Below, one piece after another: positions 32,058 to 41,348 of a stretch of 63,527 nucleotides of DNA (positions are counted from its first letter, which is position 1; each line of letters begins with the position of its first letter). The stretch is from contig CAJUEU010000007.1 of the NCBI GenBank assembly GCA_910585735.1, positions 1 through 63,527 of the forward strand, given 5' to 3'. Made by a program: the position numbers and the translations under genes. The notes below the pieces were generated by a model that did no database searches, was not told the origin of the DNA, and saw nothing but the letters and a program-made list of their open reading frames with translations. The stretch is from an uncultured Oscillospiraceae bacterium (GTDB taxonomy: Bacteria > Bacillota > Clostridia > Oscillospirales > Oscillospiraceae).

Positions 32058-33212
32058 ATGAAAATGGAACAGGACATCACCAACATGGCCCAGCAGGGCC
32101 AACCCGACGAGCGGGAGGACACCGACCTGGCCGCCGCCACCACCGAGGGCCTGGAGCCCCGCCCCATCGAGGTCATTACCGCCGAGATTTGGGCCTACAA
32201 GCAGCAGGCCGGATATGCCATCCTGGAGATCGGCCGGCGGCTGAACGAGGCCAAGGAGCAGCTGACCCATGGCGAGTGGCTTCCCTGGCTGAAGGAAAAA
32301 GTGGAGTTTTCGGAGGTCACCGCCCAGCGTTTTATGCGCCTTGCGAGGGAGTACACAAATCCGTCAACGGTGACGGATTTGGGAGCCTCCAAAGCCTTGA
32401 CGCTGTTGGCTTTGCCGGCATCTGAACGGGATGAATTTCTGGCCGAAAAACACACCGTCCACGGGGAGGAAAAAACACCCTTTGAGATGTCCAACACCGA
32501 GCTGGCCACCGTCATCAAGGAGCGGGACGAAGCCCGCCGCCGGGCAGAGGACGCCGAGAAGGCCCTGGCCGACCAGCTGGAGGAGCAGCAGGCGGTCTAT
32601 GACACGGACATCGCCAACTTGCAGGGCAAGCTGGACGAAGCCACCAACCGGGCCGCCGGGTACGAGGAGAAGCTGAAGCGGGCCAAGGAGACCGCCGCCC
32701 AGGAAGCCACAGCCGCCCAGGAAGAGATCGAAGCCCTGAAGAAGGAGCTGGCCGAAGTCCAAGCTGCCCCGACCGACGTGGCCGTGGAGCAGACGGTGGA
32801 CCAGGCCGCCATCGACGCCGCAGCGGAAAAGGCCAGGGCGGAGACCGAGGAGAAGCTGAAGGCCAAGATCGAGAAGGCGGAGAAAGCCAAAGAGAAGGCC
32901 GAACAGGCGAAGGCAAAGGCAGAGGGCGACCTGGCCGCCCTGAAGGTGGCCCAGGAACAGGCCGGCGCCATCGCTGAGCAGGAGAAGAAGGCCCTGGCCG
33001 AGCAGGTGCAGGATCTCCAGAAGAAGCTGGCCATGGCCTCCTCCAGTGAGACCACCATCTTCAAGCTGTACTTCGACCAGACCCAGGACAACCTGAACAA
33101 GATGGCCGAGTGCGTAGCCAGGATGACCGACGCCGGCGACGCCGACGGAGCCGCCAGGCTGAAGGCCGCCTTCAACGCCCTACTGGACGCCGCCCGGGAG
33201 GTGGTCAAATGA
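32058..33212 (+). CDS. DUF3102 coiled-coil protein
   Basis: A 384-residue protein. Residues about 35-105 form a DUF3102 domain (EIGRRLNEAKEQLTHGEWLP), found in phage and plasmid proteins linked to partition or DNA binding. Residues about 150-330 are a long Ala/Glu/Lys coiled coil. AAAGGAG precedes the start. It overlaps the next gene by four bases. Confidence 0.75.
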   Translation: MKMEQDITNMAQQGQPDEREDTDLAAATTEGLEPRPIEVITAEIWAYKQQAGYAILEIGRRLNEAKEQLTHGEWLPWLKEKVEFSEVTAQRFMRLAREYTNPSTVTDLGASKALTLLALPASERDEFLAEKHTVHGEEKTPFEMSNTELATVIKERDEARRRAEDAEKALADQLEEQQAVYDTDIANLQGKLDEATNRAAGYEEKLKRAKETAAQEATAAQEEIEALKKELAEVQAAPTDVAVEQTVDQAAIDAAAEKARAETEEKLKAKIEKAEKAKEKAEQAKAKAEGDLAALKVAQEQAGAIAEQEKKALAEQVQDLQKKLAMASSSETTIFKLYFDQTQDNLNKMAECVARMTDAGDADGAARLKAAFNALLDAAREVVK

Positions 33213-33631
33213 AAGCTGTGGTCGCAAGCGTGAAGCGGGAATGGTGGGGGAAAATGCTGGCCGGGGAAAAGACAATGGAGATCCGCAAGTCTGCCCCACA
33301 AAGCAAAGACGGCCGGACATTCACCTGGCCGTTGACCGTCCTGGTCTACGTGAGCGGGACCGGGACCATCCGGGGGAAATTCACCTGCCCGGGCTGGATC
33401 AAGACCAACCTTCTGGAAATGCTGGTGGATCAGTCTTGTGTTCCACTGGAGAATCTGCGGGCATACGCAAAAGGCGGGAGCCTTTACGGATGGATGATCC
33501 AGAATGCCGAGAAATTCGACATTCCTGTCCCGCTGGCGGAGGTGGGGCTGACCAAGCCGCCTATGTCGTGGCAATACGTAGAGATCCCGGAAAGCCAGGA
33601 TTTGCTGGAACAAAGCGATGGCGGCAATTAA
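33209..33631 (+). CDS. ASCH/PUA-like phage protein
   Basis: A 140-residue protein whose N-terminus (VKREWWGKMLAGEKTMEIRK) matches the ASCH domain, a PUA-like RNA-binding fold that is common in phages. The overlap with the genes before (4 bases) and after (14 bases) shows dense packing. The RNA or other target is unknown. Confidence 0.65.
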   Translation: MKAVVASVKREWWGKMLAGEKTMEIRKSAPQSKDGRTFTWPLTVLVYVSGTGTIRGKFTCPGWIKTNLLEMLVDQSCVPLENLRAYAKGGSLYGWMIQNAEKFDIPVPLAEVGLTKPPMSWQYVEIPESQDLLEQSDGGN

Positions 33632-34082
33632 CATCACCGACCTGCCGCCGAAATATCAGGCCCAGGCCCTCCAGCAGCTCCAGGCCCAGGCAAAGCGAAA
33701 AATGGAAACGCAGGCGGCGGGAACACCCGCCCGGCCGAAGTACGGAAACGTCAAGACCGGGCGGGCAGCCCTGCATTTTGACAGCAAAAAAGAGGCTGCC
33801 CGGTTTGACGAACTGATGGCCATGGCGGCCGCCGGTGCCATCCGGGACCTGCGGCTTCAAGACGCCTTTACCCTGCAAAGGTCATACATCACGCCAGAGG
33901 GCCAAAGGGTCAGGGCCATCAAGTACGTGGCGGACTTCACCTACTACCGCCGAGCGGGAGATGGCGACGCCTGGGAGTTCATCGTGGAGGACGTAAAGAG
34001 CAAGCCGACCAGGACGAAGGAATACCTGATGAAAAAGAAGATGATGGCCGAGCGCCTGGGCCTGACCATCACGGAAGTGTGA
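33618..34082 (+). CDS. DUF1064 nuclease-like protein
   Basis: A 154-residue DUF1064 protein with PD-(D/E)XK-type features: FDSKKEAARFDEL, then KYVADFTYY and FIVEDVKSKPTRT with the acidic and Lys residues of the motif. It probably acts on branched DNA during replication or recombination. It overlaps the ASCH gene by 14 bases. Confidence 0.75.
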   Translation: MAAINITDLPPKYQAQALQQLQAQAKRKMETQAAGTPARPKYGNVKTGRAALHFDSKKEAARFDELMAMAAAGAIRDLRLQDAFTLQRSYITPEGQRVRAIKYVADFTYYRRAGDGDAWEFIVEDVKSKPTRTKEYLMKKKMMAERLGLTITEV

Positions 34083-34092
34083 GGTGCTGAAC

Positions 34093-34449
34093 ATGGGACG
34101 ACTGCCTGAAGACGTGAAGCAAATTTGTGTATGGCTGGCCAGAGGGTACGACCGCCGGCTGGCCAAGACCCAAGCCGTACAACGTGCCGGCGGTCGTTCT
34201 GCTGCCCGAAGACTGGCGAGAGAGCAGGAACGGCTGGAAGCCGTGGAGCAGGCGCTGGTGGCGGCAACGGGGGGAATTGAGGCTGACGAGATCCGGGAGA
34301 AGCTGCGCCGGGCCATCATGCTGAACGTGGAAAGCGGCCATCGCTATCCATACGAGCAGCTGGGGATTGACGGAATCAGCAGGTCGGACTTCTACCGCCG
34401 GAAAACCCAGTTCCTCCAAGGGATTGCCGCCCGTTTGGGACTTATGTAA
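34093..34449 (+). CDS. Putative late-gene regulator (RinA/ArpU-like)
   Basis: A 118-residue helical, basic protein; the C-terminus (ISRSDFYRRKTQFLQGIAAR) looks like the sigma-4-like HTH end of phage RinA/ArpU activators. Position directly before the packaging genes fits a late activator. ATG 34093 was chosen because GAGGTG lies 5 bases upstream. Similarity is modest, so the name is tentative. Confidence 0.5.
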   Translation: MGRLPEDVKQICVWLARGYDRRLAKTQAVQRAGGRSAARRLAREQERLEAVEQALVAATGGIEADEIREKLRRAIMLNVESGHRYPYEQLGIDGISRSDFYRRKTQFLQGIAARLGLM

Positions 34450-34610
34450 AGTTGGGACTGTGCGACTGACTTTTCTGTTACGCTATAAGAGCCAGGGAAA
34501 CCTGGTGCGTTCTGTTCCTCCTTGACCGCACCGGCGGGATATACCGGGAGAGGGGGCCGGCGCTCATAGGCAGGCGTCGGCCCTTTCGCTATATCCAGGG
34601 GGTGAAGAAC
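34450..34610 (+). promoter_or_regulatory. Probable late promoter region before the packaging genes
   Basis: This 161-base gap has TATAAG near 34485, a small hairpin CCAGG-GAAA-CCTGG, and a GC hairpin (about 34554-34583). No good -35 box is visible, as expected for an activator-dependent late promoter. Confidence 0.4.
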
Positions 34611-34910
34611 GTGGCGAAAGAATGGGCCAGGGCATTCTACAAGTCCAAAGAATGGCGGGCCATGCGCCGCTTCATCCTGCGCCGGGATCTCTTCACCTGC
34701 GAAGAGTGCGGGGCCAGAGCCACGGAGGTCCACCATGAGATCGAGCTGACCCCGCAGAACATCAACGACCCAGCCATCGCTTTGAATCCTGATTTACTCC
34801 ATAGCCTTTGTCACGACTGCCACACCGCTATAACAAAGCAGACGGCCGACTGTGACATGGGCTTCTTCTTCGGCGAGGATGGCCAGCTAACCCCCCGGGG
34901 GGAGTGCTGA
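34611..34910 (+). CDS. HNH endonuclease
   Basis: A 99-residue HNH nuclease: CEECGARATEVHHEIEL (about 28-44) then LLHSLCHDCH (about 64-73) give the zinc and active-site residues. HNH proteins next to terminase help DNA packaging in siphoviruses with this gene order. GTG 34611 follows GGGGGTGA. Confidence 0.8.
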   Translation: MAKEWARAFYKSKEWRAMRRFILRRDLFTCEECGARATEVHHEIELTPQNINDPAIALNPDLLHSLCHDCHTAITKQTADCDMGFFFGEDGQLTPRGEC

Positions 34911-34987
34911 CACAAACCCGCCGCTGGGGACCGAGAGGGGCTCCCAAGAAAACACGCACCATGTGCGCCCGTGAGGGGGGGTAAGAA

Positions 34988-35338
34988 GTGGCAGCGAAGA
35001 AAAAGCAAGATCTGGGGGATTATGCCGAAACCTTCGAGAAGGTAGACCCGGCCCGCCAGATTGTAGCGAAGAAATACATCGGCGAACTGCTGTTCATGGA
35101 GGCCCAGCTGGCCGCATTGAAGGCAGACATCGAAAAAAATGGCCCCGTCGATAACTTCAAGCAAGGGCGCCAGTCGATGCTGCGAGAATCCCCGGCCATG
35201 AAGTCATATTGTACGCTGGTACAGAGATATGGAGATCTCCAGAAAAAGCTGGCCGACCTCCTCCCCGAAAAAAAGGACACACAAAAGGCACAGGCCGGTG
35301 AGAAGCTGGCCGCCTTTGTGGCCAAAGGGAAGGGATAA
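34988..35338 (+). CDS. Terminase small subunit, P27 family
   Basis: A 116-residue P27-type small terminase subunit (AMKSYCTLVQRYGDLQKKL is the conserved helix pair). It binds phage DNA and brings it to the large subunit. GTG start follows GAGGGGGGG. The large subunit starts two bases after its stop. Confidence 0.8.
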   Translation: MAAKKKQDLGDYAETFEKVDPARQIVAKKYIGELLFMEAQLAALKADIEKNGPVDNFKQGRQSMLRESPAMKSYCTLVQRYGDLQKKLADLLPEKKDTQKAQAGEKLAAFVAKGKG

Positions 35339-35340
35339 TC

Positions 35341-37008
35341 ATGGCGACCGTCAACTACGCCCGAAAATACCTAAAGGCAATTAGAGCTGGGGACGTGGTG
35401 ACGTCGGAGCCCGTCAGGATGATGTACGAGCGCCTGGAGAAAGAGCAGGCGGACAAAAGTTGTAAATATCGCTTTGACCTGAAGCTGGGGCTTCACGCCA
35501 TCGAGTTCATAGAAACATTTTGCCGGCACTACGAGGGAGAGCTGGCCGGCCAGCTGATAAAGCTGGATCTGTGGCAAAAGGCATTTATACAAACCCTTTT
35601 CGGGTGGGTCGATAAAAAAACCAGGGTCAGGCGCTTCCGGGAGTTCATGCTGCTGGTCGCCCGAAAGAATGGAAAGTCCATGCTGTCGGCCTGCATCATG
35701 GTGTATATGCTGGTCGCAGATGGAGAGCCTGGCGCCCAATGCGTAAGTATTGCCACCAAGTACGAACAGGCGGCCATCGTCTACAAAACGGCAAGAAAGA
35801 TCATTGAACAGGACCCGGATCTGGACGCCCTGGTCCGCCCCATTGTCGGGGGGATGGAGTTCAAGCTGACCAACAGCACCATGAAGGCCCTGGCCTCCAA
35901 GTCCAAGACACTGGACGGTCTGAACCTGCATTATTGCAGCTGTGACGAGCTGCACGCACAAGAAGACCGGAACCTGTACGATGTCACGCACCAGGGCATG
36001 AAGGCCAGGAAGCAGCCAATCTATGGGATCATCACCACGGCCGGCTTTGCCCGGGAAGGCATCTACGACAGTATTTACGAGTATGCCCTGTCGGTCGCAA
36101 ACGGGACCGTGGAAAACGACCGCTTCCTCCCCCTGCTGTACCAGCTGGACAGCCGGGAAGAGTGGACAAACCCGGAGGCATGGGAGAAGGCGAACCCGGG
36201 CCTGGGGACGATTAAGAGCCGGGAGCAGCTGGCGGATGACGTCGAGCGGGCGAAGAATGACCAGAGCTACCTCCCCACCCTGCTGGTAAAAGACTTCAAC
36301 ATCCAGGAAACCAACGCTTCGGCCTGGCTTTCCTTCTCAACCCTGAAGAACGAAGCGGTGGCGGAAGACGAATACCTGAACCACTCCTACGCAATCGGCG
36401 GGTGCGACCTGTCGGCCACCACGGACTTGACGTGTGCCACCCTGCTGATCCGAAAGCCAAAAGACCCGAATTTCTATGTGTTGCAGCAGTATTTCCTTCC
36501 GAAGGCCAGAGTGGACCGTGTGGCAGCCCAGGGACGCAAGGAAGCGCCATATCAACTATGGGCAGAACAGGGACACCTGACGCTGTGCGACACCGCCACG
36601 GTGGACTACAACGCCGTGACGGCCTGGTACGTGAAAATGGTCCAGGAGCGGGACATCCGCCCGCTGTGGATATGCTACGACGCCGCCCTGTCGGGATACT
36701 GGGTGCCACAAATGGAGGAAACAGGCTTCGAGATGGTGAAGATCCGCCAGGGGCCGGTCACCTGGACCTACCCGATGAAGAGGATGAAGGGATTGTTCGA
36801 GGATGGCCTGGTCGTCTACCAGAACAACCCGATGCTGCGGTGGTGCCTGACCAATACAGCCGCCAAGTCCACCAATCAGCGGGGGATTGACAGCATCCAG
36901 CCGGAGAAAATCAGCCCCACCCGGAGGATCGACGGCATGGTCAGCCTGCTGAACGCCATGACCGGCTACTATGACCACGAAGACGAGTTTATGAAATATG
37001 CGAGGTGA
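35341..37008 (+). CDS. terL: Terminase large subunit
   Basis: A 555-residue terminase_1 family motor. The ATPase part has Walker A (VARKNGKSML, about 106-115) and a Walker B-like CSCDELHA (about 199-206). The nuclease part has GGCDLSATTDLT (about 354-365), the first metal-binding Asp of the RNase H-like fold, and later CYDAALS. It cuts and pumps DNA into proheads. Full length. Confidence 0.92.
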   Translation: MATVNYARKYLKAIRAGDVVTSEPVRMMYERLEKEQADKSCKYRFDLKLGLHAIEFIETFCRHYEGELAGQLIKLDLWQKAFIQTLFGWVDKKTRVRRFREFMLLVARKNGKSMLSACIMVYMLVADGEPGAQCVSIATKYEQAAIVYKTARKIIEQDPDLDALVRPIVGGMEFKLTNSTMKALASKSKTLDGLNLHYCSCDELHAQEDRNLYDVTHQGMKARKQPIYGIITTAGFAREGIYDSIYEYALSVANGTVENDRFLPLLYQLDSREEWTNPEAWEKANPGLGTIKSREQLADDVERAKNDQSYLPTLLVKDFNIQETNASAWLSFSTLKNEAVAEDEYLNHSYAIGGCDLSATTDLTCATLLIRKPKDPNFYVLQQYFLPKARVDRVAAQGRKEAPYQLWAEQGHLTLCDTATVDYNAVTAWYVKMVQERDIRPLWICYDAALSGYWVPQMEETGFEMVKIRQGPVTWTYPMKRMKGLFEDGLVVYQNNPMLRWCLTNTAAKSTNQRGIDSIQPEKISPTRRIDGMVSLLNAMTGYYDHEDEFMKYAR

Positions 37009-37015
37009 TCCCAAA

Positions 37016-38275
37016 ATGGGAGTATTTGCGAACATCATGGAGATCTTCAAGCCAAAGGTCCGTATCTATTACGGCGCCGGCAGCCGGGCGTCCCCCTGGA
37101 ACAGGGAGATCTACGAACAGGAGACCGTCAGGGCAATCATTGACTGCGTCGCCTCCAACGCTGCGAAGGCTGTGGCCATGCACGTGACAGTGGATAAGCA
37201 GGACCGCATCAAGGAAATTCACAGGAACAGCCCCTACGCCAAACTGTTGAACCAGAAGCCAAACGGCATTATGTCGGGCTTTGACCTGAAGTATAAGCTG
37301 GTGGCCAGCCTTCAGGAGAAAAACACCGCCATGGCCTTCATCAAGTGGGAAGGGTCCACGCCGGTGGCAATCATCCCCATTCAATACAGCTTCTTTGAGT
37401 TCTTCGGCATCCAGGGGGGCGGCTATGCGGTCCAGTTTACCGACGAGACAGACGGGAAGCAGTACACCCTGAACGTCGAGGACGTGGTGATCCTGCGCCG
37501 GCACTATAACCACCACCCCGTCGCCGGCGACAGCAACAGCCCCATCACAAACACGCTTTCCATGGTAAAGGCAAGCGACGAGGGCCTGATCGAAGCCCTG
37601 ACCGTGGCCAACAAAGTCCGGGGACTTCTGAAACAAAAGAAGTCCATGCTGGCGCCGGAGGATGTGGAGAAAAGCACGACCGAGTTCGCCGAGCGTTTCC
37701 AGAAGGCCGCAAAAGAAGGCGGCATCCTGGGCGTGGACGCCATGGAAGACTTCACCCCCTTGAATGTGACGCCCTGGTCGGCCAATGCCGCACAGATGAA
37801 AGAGGTCCGGGAAAACCTGTTCTACTACTGGCGCATCAACCCGGCCATCCTGAAGTCTGATTTTACCAGCTCCCAATGGCAGGCGTTTTATGAATCTGTC
37901 ATCGAGCCACTGCTGACACAGATGGCCCAGGCGTTCACAAATGCCTGCTTTACGCAGCGGGAAAGAGATGTTGGGAACAAGATCATCTTCAGCTCCTCCA
38001 CCCTGATCTACGCATCCATGGCCGAGAAGGTGCAACTGGTCAGCACGACCCGAGAAATCGGGATGATGACACCAAACGAACAGCGGGAGCTGTTCGGCCT
38101 TCCCCCGGTCGAGGGCGGGGACGAGCGGGTCCTGTCCCTGAACTACATCAAGCAATCCGATATGTCGAAATATCAGACAGGCGAAGACCCCGCCCCCGAC
38201 AGTGACCCACCCGCCGATCCTGGCGATGGAGACACCGGGAAAGGAGGTGACAAAGATGGAGAAACAGCGGAATGA
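37016..38275 (+). CDS. Phage portal protein, HK97 family
   Basis: A 419-residue HK97-type portal with VRAIIDCVASNAAKAVAMHV near residue 37 and the LFYYWRINPAIL and SSQWQAFYESVIEPLL regions in the second half. It forms the DNA entry ring. GAGGTGATCCCAAA precedes the ATG at 37016. The Pro/Asp-rich C-terminus overlaps the protease gene by 20 bases. Confidence 0.9.
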   Translation: MGVFANIMEIFKPKVRIYYGAGSRASPWNREIYEQETVRAIIDCVASNAAKAVAMHVTVDKQDRIKEIHRNSPYAKLLNQKPNGIMSGFDLKYKLVASLQEKNTAMAFIKWEGSTPVAIIPIQYSFFEFFGIQGGGYAVQFTDETDGKQYTLNVEDVVILRRHYNHHPVAGDSNSPITNTLSMVKASDEGLIEALTVANKVRGLLKQKKSMLAPEDVEKSTTEFAERFQKAAKEGGILGVDAMEDFTPLNVTPWSANAAQMKEVRENLFYYWRINPAILKSDFTSSQWQAFYESVIEPLLTQMAQAFTNACFTQRERDVGNKIIFSSSTLIYASMAEKVQLVSTTREIGMMTPNEQRELFGLPPVEGGDERVLSLNYIKQSDMSKYQTGEDPAPDSDPPADPGDGDTGKGGDKDGETAE

Positions 38276-38867
38276 CCGGCAGGTACGCCGCTTCGAGGTC
38301 CAGACCCGGATCGTTGAGCGCAAAGCGGAAGAGGCCGGCGAAGCTGCGAAAGAGCTGTACGTCGAGGGGTACGCCGCCCGCTTCAATTCCCCGACGGTGC
38401 TGTTTGAGTATGAAGGCCGGGAGTACAAGGAGCAGATCGCCCCCGAGGCCTTCGCCGAGGCCGACATGACCGACGTGATTATGAACTACAATCACGGCGG
38501 GAAGGTGGTGGCCAGGATCAGGAACAACACCCTGGAGCTGAAGGTGGACGACAATGGCCTATATGTCCGGGCAAGGCTGGACGGGACAGAGGAAGGCCGC
38601 CGCCTGTACGAGGAGATCAAGGGCGGCTACATCGACAGGATGTCGTTTGCATTCACCATCAAGGAAGAGAGCTACGACAAGGACGCCGCCACGTGGACAG
38701 TCAGAAAGGTGAAGCGGCTGTACGATGTGGCCGCTGTGGACATCCCCGCCTATGACGACACCAGCATCGAGGCCCGCAAGGCCGACATCATCGCCGCCCG
38801 GGAACGGGCAAAGAAGCAGGCTTTGAGCCTGGAAAAATCGAAGCTGGCCCTGAAGTGCCGGCTGTAA
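38256..38867 (+). CDS. Prohead protease, HK97 family
   Basis: A 203-residue serine protease of the HK97 prohead type with the catalytic His in IMNYNHGGKVVAR and Ser in IDRMSFAFTI. It trims the capsid scaffold. The ATG follows a perfect AAAGGAGGTGACAAAG site inside the portal gene's end. Confidence 0.9.
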   Translation: MEKQRNDRQVRRFEVQTRIVERKAEEAGEAAKELYVEGYAARFNSPTVLFEYEGREYKEQIAPEAFAEADMTDVIMNYNHGGKVVARIRNNTLELKVDDNGLYVRARLDGTEEGRRLYEEIKGGYIDRMSFAFTIKEESYDKDAATWTVRKVKRLYDVAAVDIPAYDDTSIEARKADIIAARERAKKQALSLEKSKLALKCRL

Positions 38868-38889
38868 AAACCGAAAGGAGAAAAACATC

Positions 38890-40023
38890 ATGTTTGAGAA
38901 GCGCACGAAGGAAATCGAGGCCCGCAAGGCCGATATCCTGAAGGAGATCGAGACCGCAGACGAGGCCCGCATGAAGGAGCTGACCGACGAGGTGGACAAG
39001 CTGAACGCCGAGATGGCCGAGATCCGCAGCAAGCAGGACCTGGCCGGCAAGCTGACCGACCCCATCCCTACCGGCGCCGAGGCCCGCACCGGCACCCCTG
39101 ACGACCTGGAGATCCGGGCCAAGCAGCTGCGGGAGACCCGCAGCGTGACCATCGGCGGCGGAAAGCTGGTCCAGCCCAAGAAGACCGGCAACATCAAGGA
39201 CGGCCAGGTGGAAGTGTCCAGCATCGTGGACCAGGTGAACGCCAACCCCTGCGAGGGTATGGGTGAGTACCAGGTCCCCTACGTCGTCAACTCTGGCGAG
39301 GGCGAGGACACCGAGGAAGGCGCCGAGGTCGCCGAGACTGACCCCACCTTCGACTACGCCACCATCACCCCCGGGACCATCACCACATACAGCGAGGTCT
39401 CCCGGGAGGTCCTGAAGCTGTCCGACAAGGACTATCTGGCCCGGGTGGAGCAGGCCGCCGTTACGGCCCTGCGGAAGAAGGTGGCCGGGAAGATCCTGTC
39501 CACCGCCGACGACGCCAAGTTTACCAGCATCTTCAAGGCCGCCGCCTGCGTCACCGACGTGGAGATCGACAAGATCGACCACACCACCCTGCGGAAGATC
39601 ATTCTGTCCTACGGCGGCGACGAGGCCGTGGCCGGCGGCGCCGTGTTGTATCTGAGCAAGGCCGACCTGATCGCCTTCGGCGATGTCCGGGGAACCAGCG
39701 AGAAGAAAGCGCTGTACGAGATCATCCCCGACACCGACAACCCCAACACCGGCATCATCAAGGAGGGCGGCGCCAGCGTCCGCTACTGCTTGAACAAGAA
39801 GCTGACCCCCCTGGCCAAGCAGGCCGCCGGCGGCTACTCCATGGCCTTCGGAAACCCCATGAACTTCGAGCTGGGCGTCTTCAGCGACTACACCGTGACC
39901 GTGGACGAGTCCGCCGCCCTGAAGCGCCGGATGATCGCCGTCCTGGGCGAGGTGATGATCGGCGGGAATGTCGCCGTGTACGACGGCTTCGTCCGCATCA
40001 AGAAGGCCGGCACTACGGCCTAA
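38890..40023 (+). CDS. Major capsid protein, HK97 fold
   Basis: A 377-residue HK97-type capsid protein. Residues about 1-55 are a coiled-coil scaffolding domain that is presumably cleaved off; the mature shell protein follows with VPYVVNSGEGEDTEEGAE and GYSMAFGNP motifs. It lies directly after the protease with GAAAGGAG upstream. Confidence 0.9.
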   Translation: MFEKRTKEIEARKADILKEIETADEARMKELTDEVDKLNAEMAEIRSKQDLAGKLTDPIPTGAEARTGTPDDLEIRAKQLRETRSVTIGGGKLVQPKKTGNIKDGQVEVSSIVDQVNANPCEGMGEYQVPYVVNSGEGEDTEEGAEVAETDPTFDYATITPGTITTYSEVSREVLKLSDKDYLARVEQAAVTALRKKVAGKILSTADDAKFTSIFKAAACVTDVEIDKIDHTTLRKIILSYGGDEAVAGGAVLYLSKADLIAFGDVRGTSEKKALYEIIPDTDNPNTGIIKEGGASVRYCLNKKLTPLAKQAAGGYSMAFGNPMNFELGVFSDYTVTVDESAALKRRMIAVLGEVMIGGNVAVYDGFVRIKKAGTTA

Positions 40024-40040
40024 CCCGGGAGGTGGCAGGA

Positions 40041-40346
40041 ATGGCGGTATCTGATGAATACCTGGCGAAAATGCGCCGGGCGGTCCGACGTGGGGACAAT
40101 CCCGAGGTCAACGAAGAGCTGAAGGACATCATCGAAGAGTGCCGCCTGGATCTGTCAACCGTGGGAGTGCTGAAGGAAAAAGCCGACGATGAAGCGGACC
40201 CCCTCATTTTGGGGGCGGTCCGCTGCTTCGTCAGGTGGAAGTTCGGCCTGTCGAATGATGACGCCGCAGCAAACCGTGAGGACTATATGCAGCTGCGGGA
40301 CGAGATCAGGAAGAAGGTGGGGTATTGTACTTCAGCGACCGGGTGA
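40041..40346 (+). CDS. Head-tail connector, gp6-like
   Basis: A 101-residue helical protein of the HK97 gp6-like connector type (KFGLSNDDAAANREDYMQLR near the end). It sits on the portal and shapes the neck. GGGAGGTGGCAGGA precedes the ATG. It overlaps the next gene by 22 bases. Confidence 0.75.
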   Translation: MAVSDEYLAKMRRAVRRGDNPEVNEELKDIIEECRLDLSTVGVLKEKADDEADPLILGAVRCFVRWKFGLSNDDAAANREDYMQLRDEIRKKVGYCTSATG

Positions 40347-40669
40347 AGCTGATCCGGCGGACCAGCAAGAAAGACGAGCGGGGCGTCCCCATTACTGACG
40401 CCATCGGAAACCAAGTCTTCACGGAGGAGACCACGGAAGTGTGGGGGGACCGTGTCAGCCCGACCAGGGCAGAATCGGCCGCTGCCGGGCAGATGGGGAT
40501 GGTGGCCGAGGCCACGGTCGTGGTCCACACTGATGACTACGCCGGCCAGACTGTGGCCGAACTGGATGGCCACCGCCTGATTATTTACAGGACATTCAGC
40601 CCCACCCCCGACCTGGTGGAGCTGCACATGGGCGAGAAACGAGGGGAAACTGGTGGGAATCAGCATTGA
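40325..40669 (+). CDS. Head closure protein
   Basis: A 114-residue protein resembling SPP1 gp16/HK97-type head closure proteins (DRVKLIRRTSKKDERGVPIT at the start). A TTG start with AAGGTGGGG upstream overlaps the gp6-like gene. It seals the head after packaging. Confidence 0.7.
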   Translation: MYFSDRVKLIRRTSKKDERGVPITDAIGNQVFTEETTEVWGDRVSPTRAESAAAGQMGMVAEATVVVHTDDYAGQTVAELDGHRLIIYRTFSPTPDLVELHMGEKRGETGGNQH

Positions 40670-41027
40670 CAAGCTGGCCGGCGCCGTGATGGACGGCCTG
40701 AAGGAGTACGCCGGGGCTGTGGCCGAGGATCTGAAGCAGGCAGCGAAGAAAACCGCCGAGGACTGCGCCAAAGAACTGCGAAGCACATCCCCGACCGCCA
40801 CGGGAAAGTACAGAAAGGGATGGAAGGTAAAAAAAGCCTTCGAGAGCGGCACCAGCGCCCGCTACACAGTACACAATGCGACCGCCTACCAACTCACCCA
40901 CCTGCTGGAGAAAGGCCACGCAAAGCGTGGAGGGGGCCGTGTAGCGGCTATCCCGCATATCGCACTGGCAGAGGAAAAAGCCATTGAACAGATGACGAAA
41001 CTGGCAAAGGAGGCTTGCGACCAATGA
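40653..41027 (+). CDS. HK97 gp10-like head-tail joining protein
   Basis: A 124-residue HK97-gp10 family protein; the region TSPTATGKYRKGWKVKK followed by YQLTHLLEKGHAKRGGG is the family hallmark. GTG start follows GAGGGGAAACT. It overlaps both neighbours. Confidence 0.85.
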   Translation: MGISIDKLAGAVMDGLKEYAGAVAEDLKQAAKKTAEDCAKELRSTSPTATGKYRKGWKVKKAFESGTSARYTVHNATAYQLTHLLEKGHAKRGGGRVAAIPHIALAEEKAIEQMTKLAKEACDQ

Positions 41028-41344
41028 AGGCCCCCGAAGAAGTCAAGAAAATCATCGAGGCCCCGGATCTCCCGGTAGCGTATCGGGCATGGAGAGAGGG
41101 AGAGGCCCCACCCCTCCCCTACTCCGTTTTCTACGCCGGGAAGGCCAACAACTTCGGCGCTGACGGGAAGGTCTACTTTTCGGCCCAGCGCTACACAATC
41201 GAGCTTTACACCGAGGAAAAAGACCCGGCCGTGGAGCAGGCCCTGGAGGCCAGGCTGGACGCTGCCGGGATCTTCTGGACCAAGGACGAGACCTACATCG
41301 ACAGCGAACACATGAACGAAATTATTTATGAAATTGAGGTGTGA
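41024..41344 (+). CDS. Tail terminator/completion protein
   Basis: A 106-residue protein at the position of the tail terminator (between gp10-like and major tail protein), with PLPYSVFYAGKANNFGADG, typical of this small family in Firmicute phages. The ATG overlaps the previous stop (ATGA). It ends the tail tube before head joining. Confidence 0.7.
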   Translation: MKAPEEVKKIIEAPDLPVAYRAWREGEAPPLPYSVFYAGKANNFGADGKVYFSAQRYTIELYTEEKDPAVEQALEARLDAAGIFWTKDETYIDSEHMNEIIYEIEV

Positions 41345-41348
41345 CCAA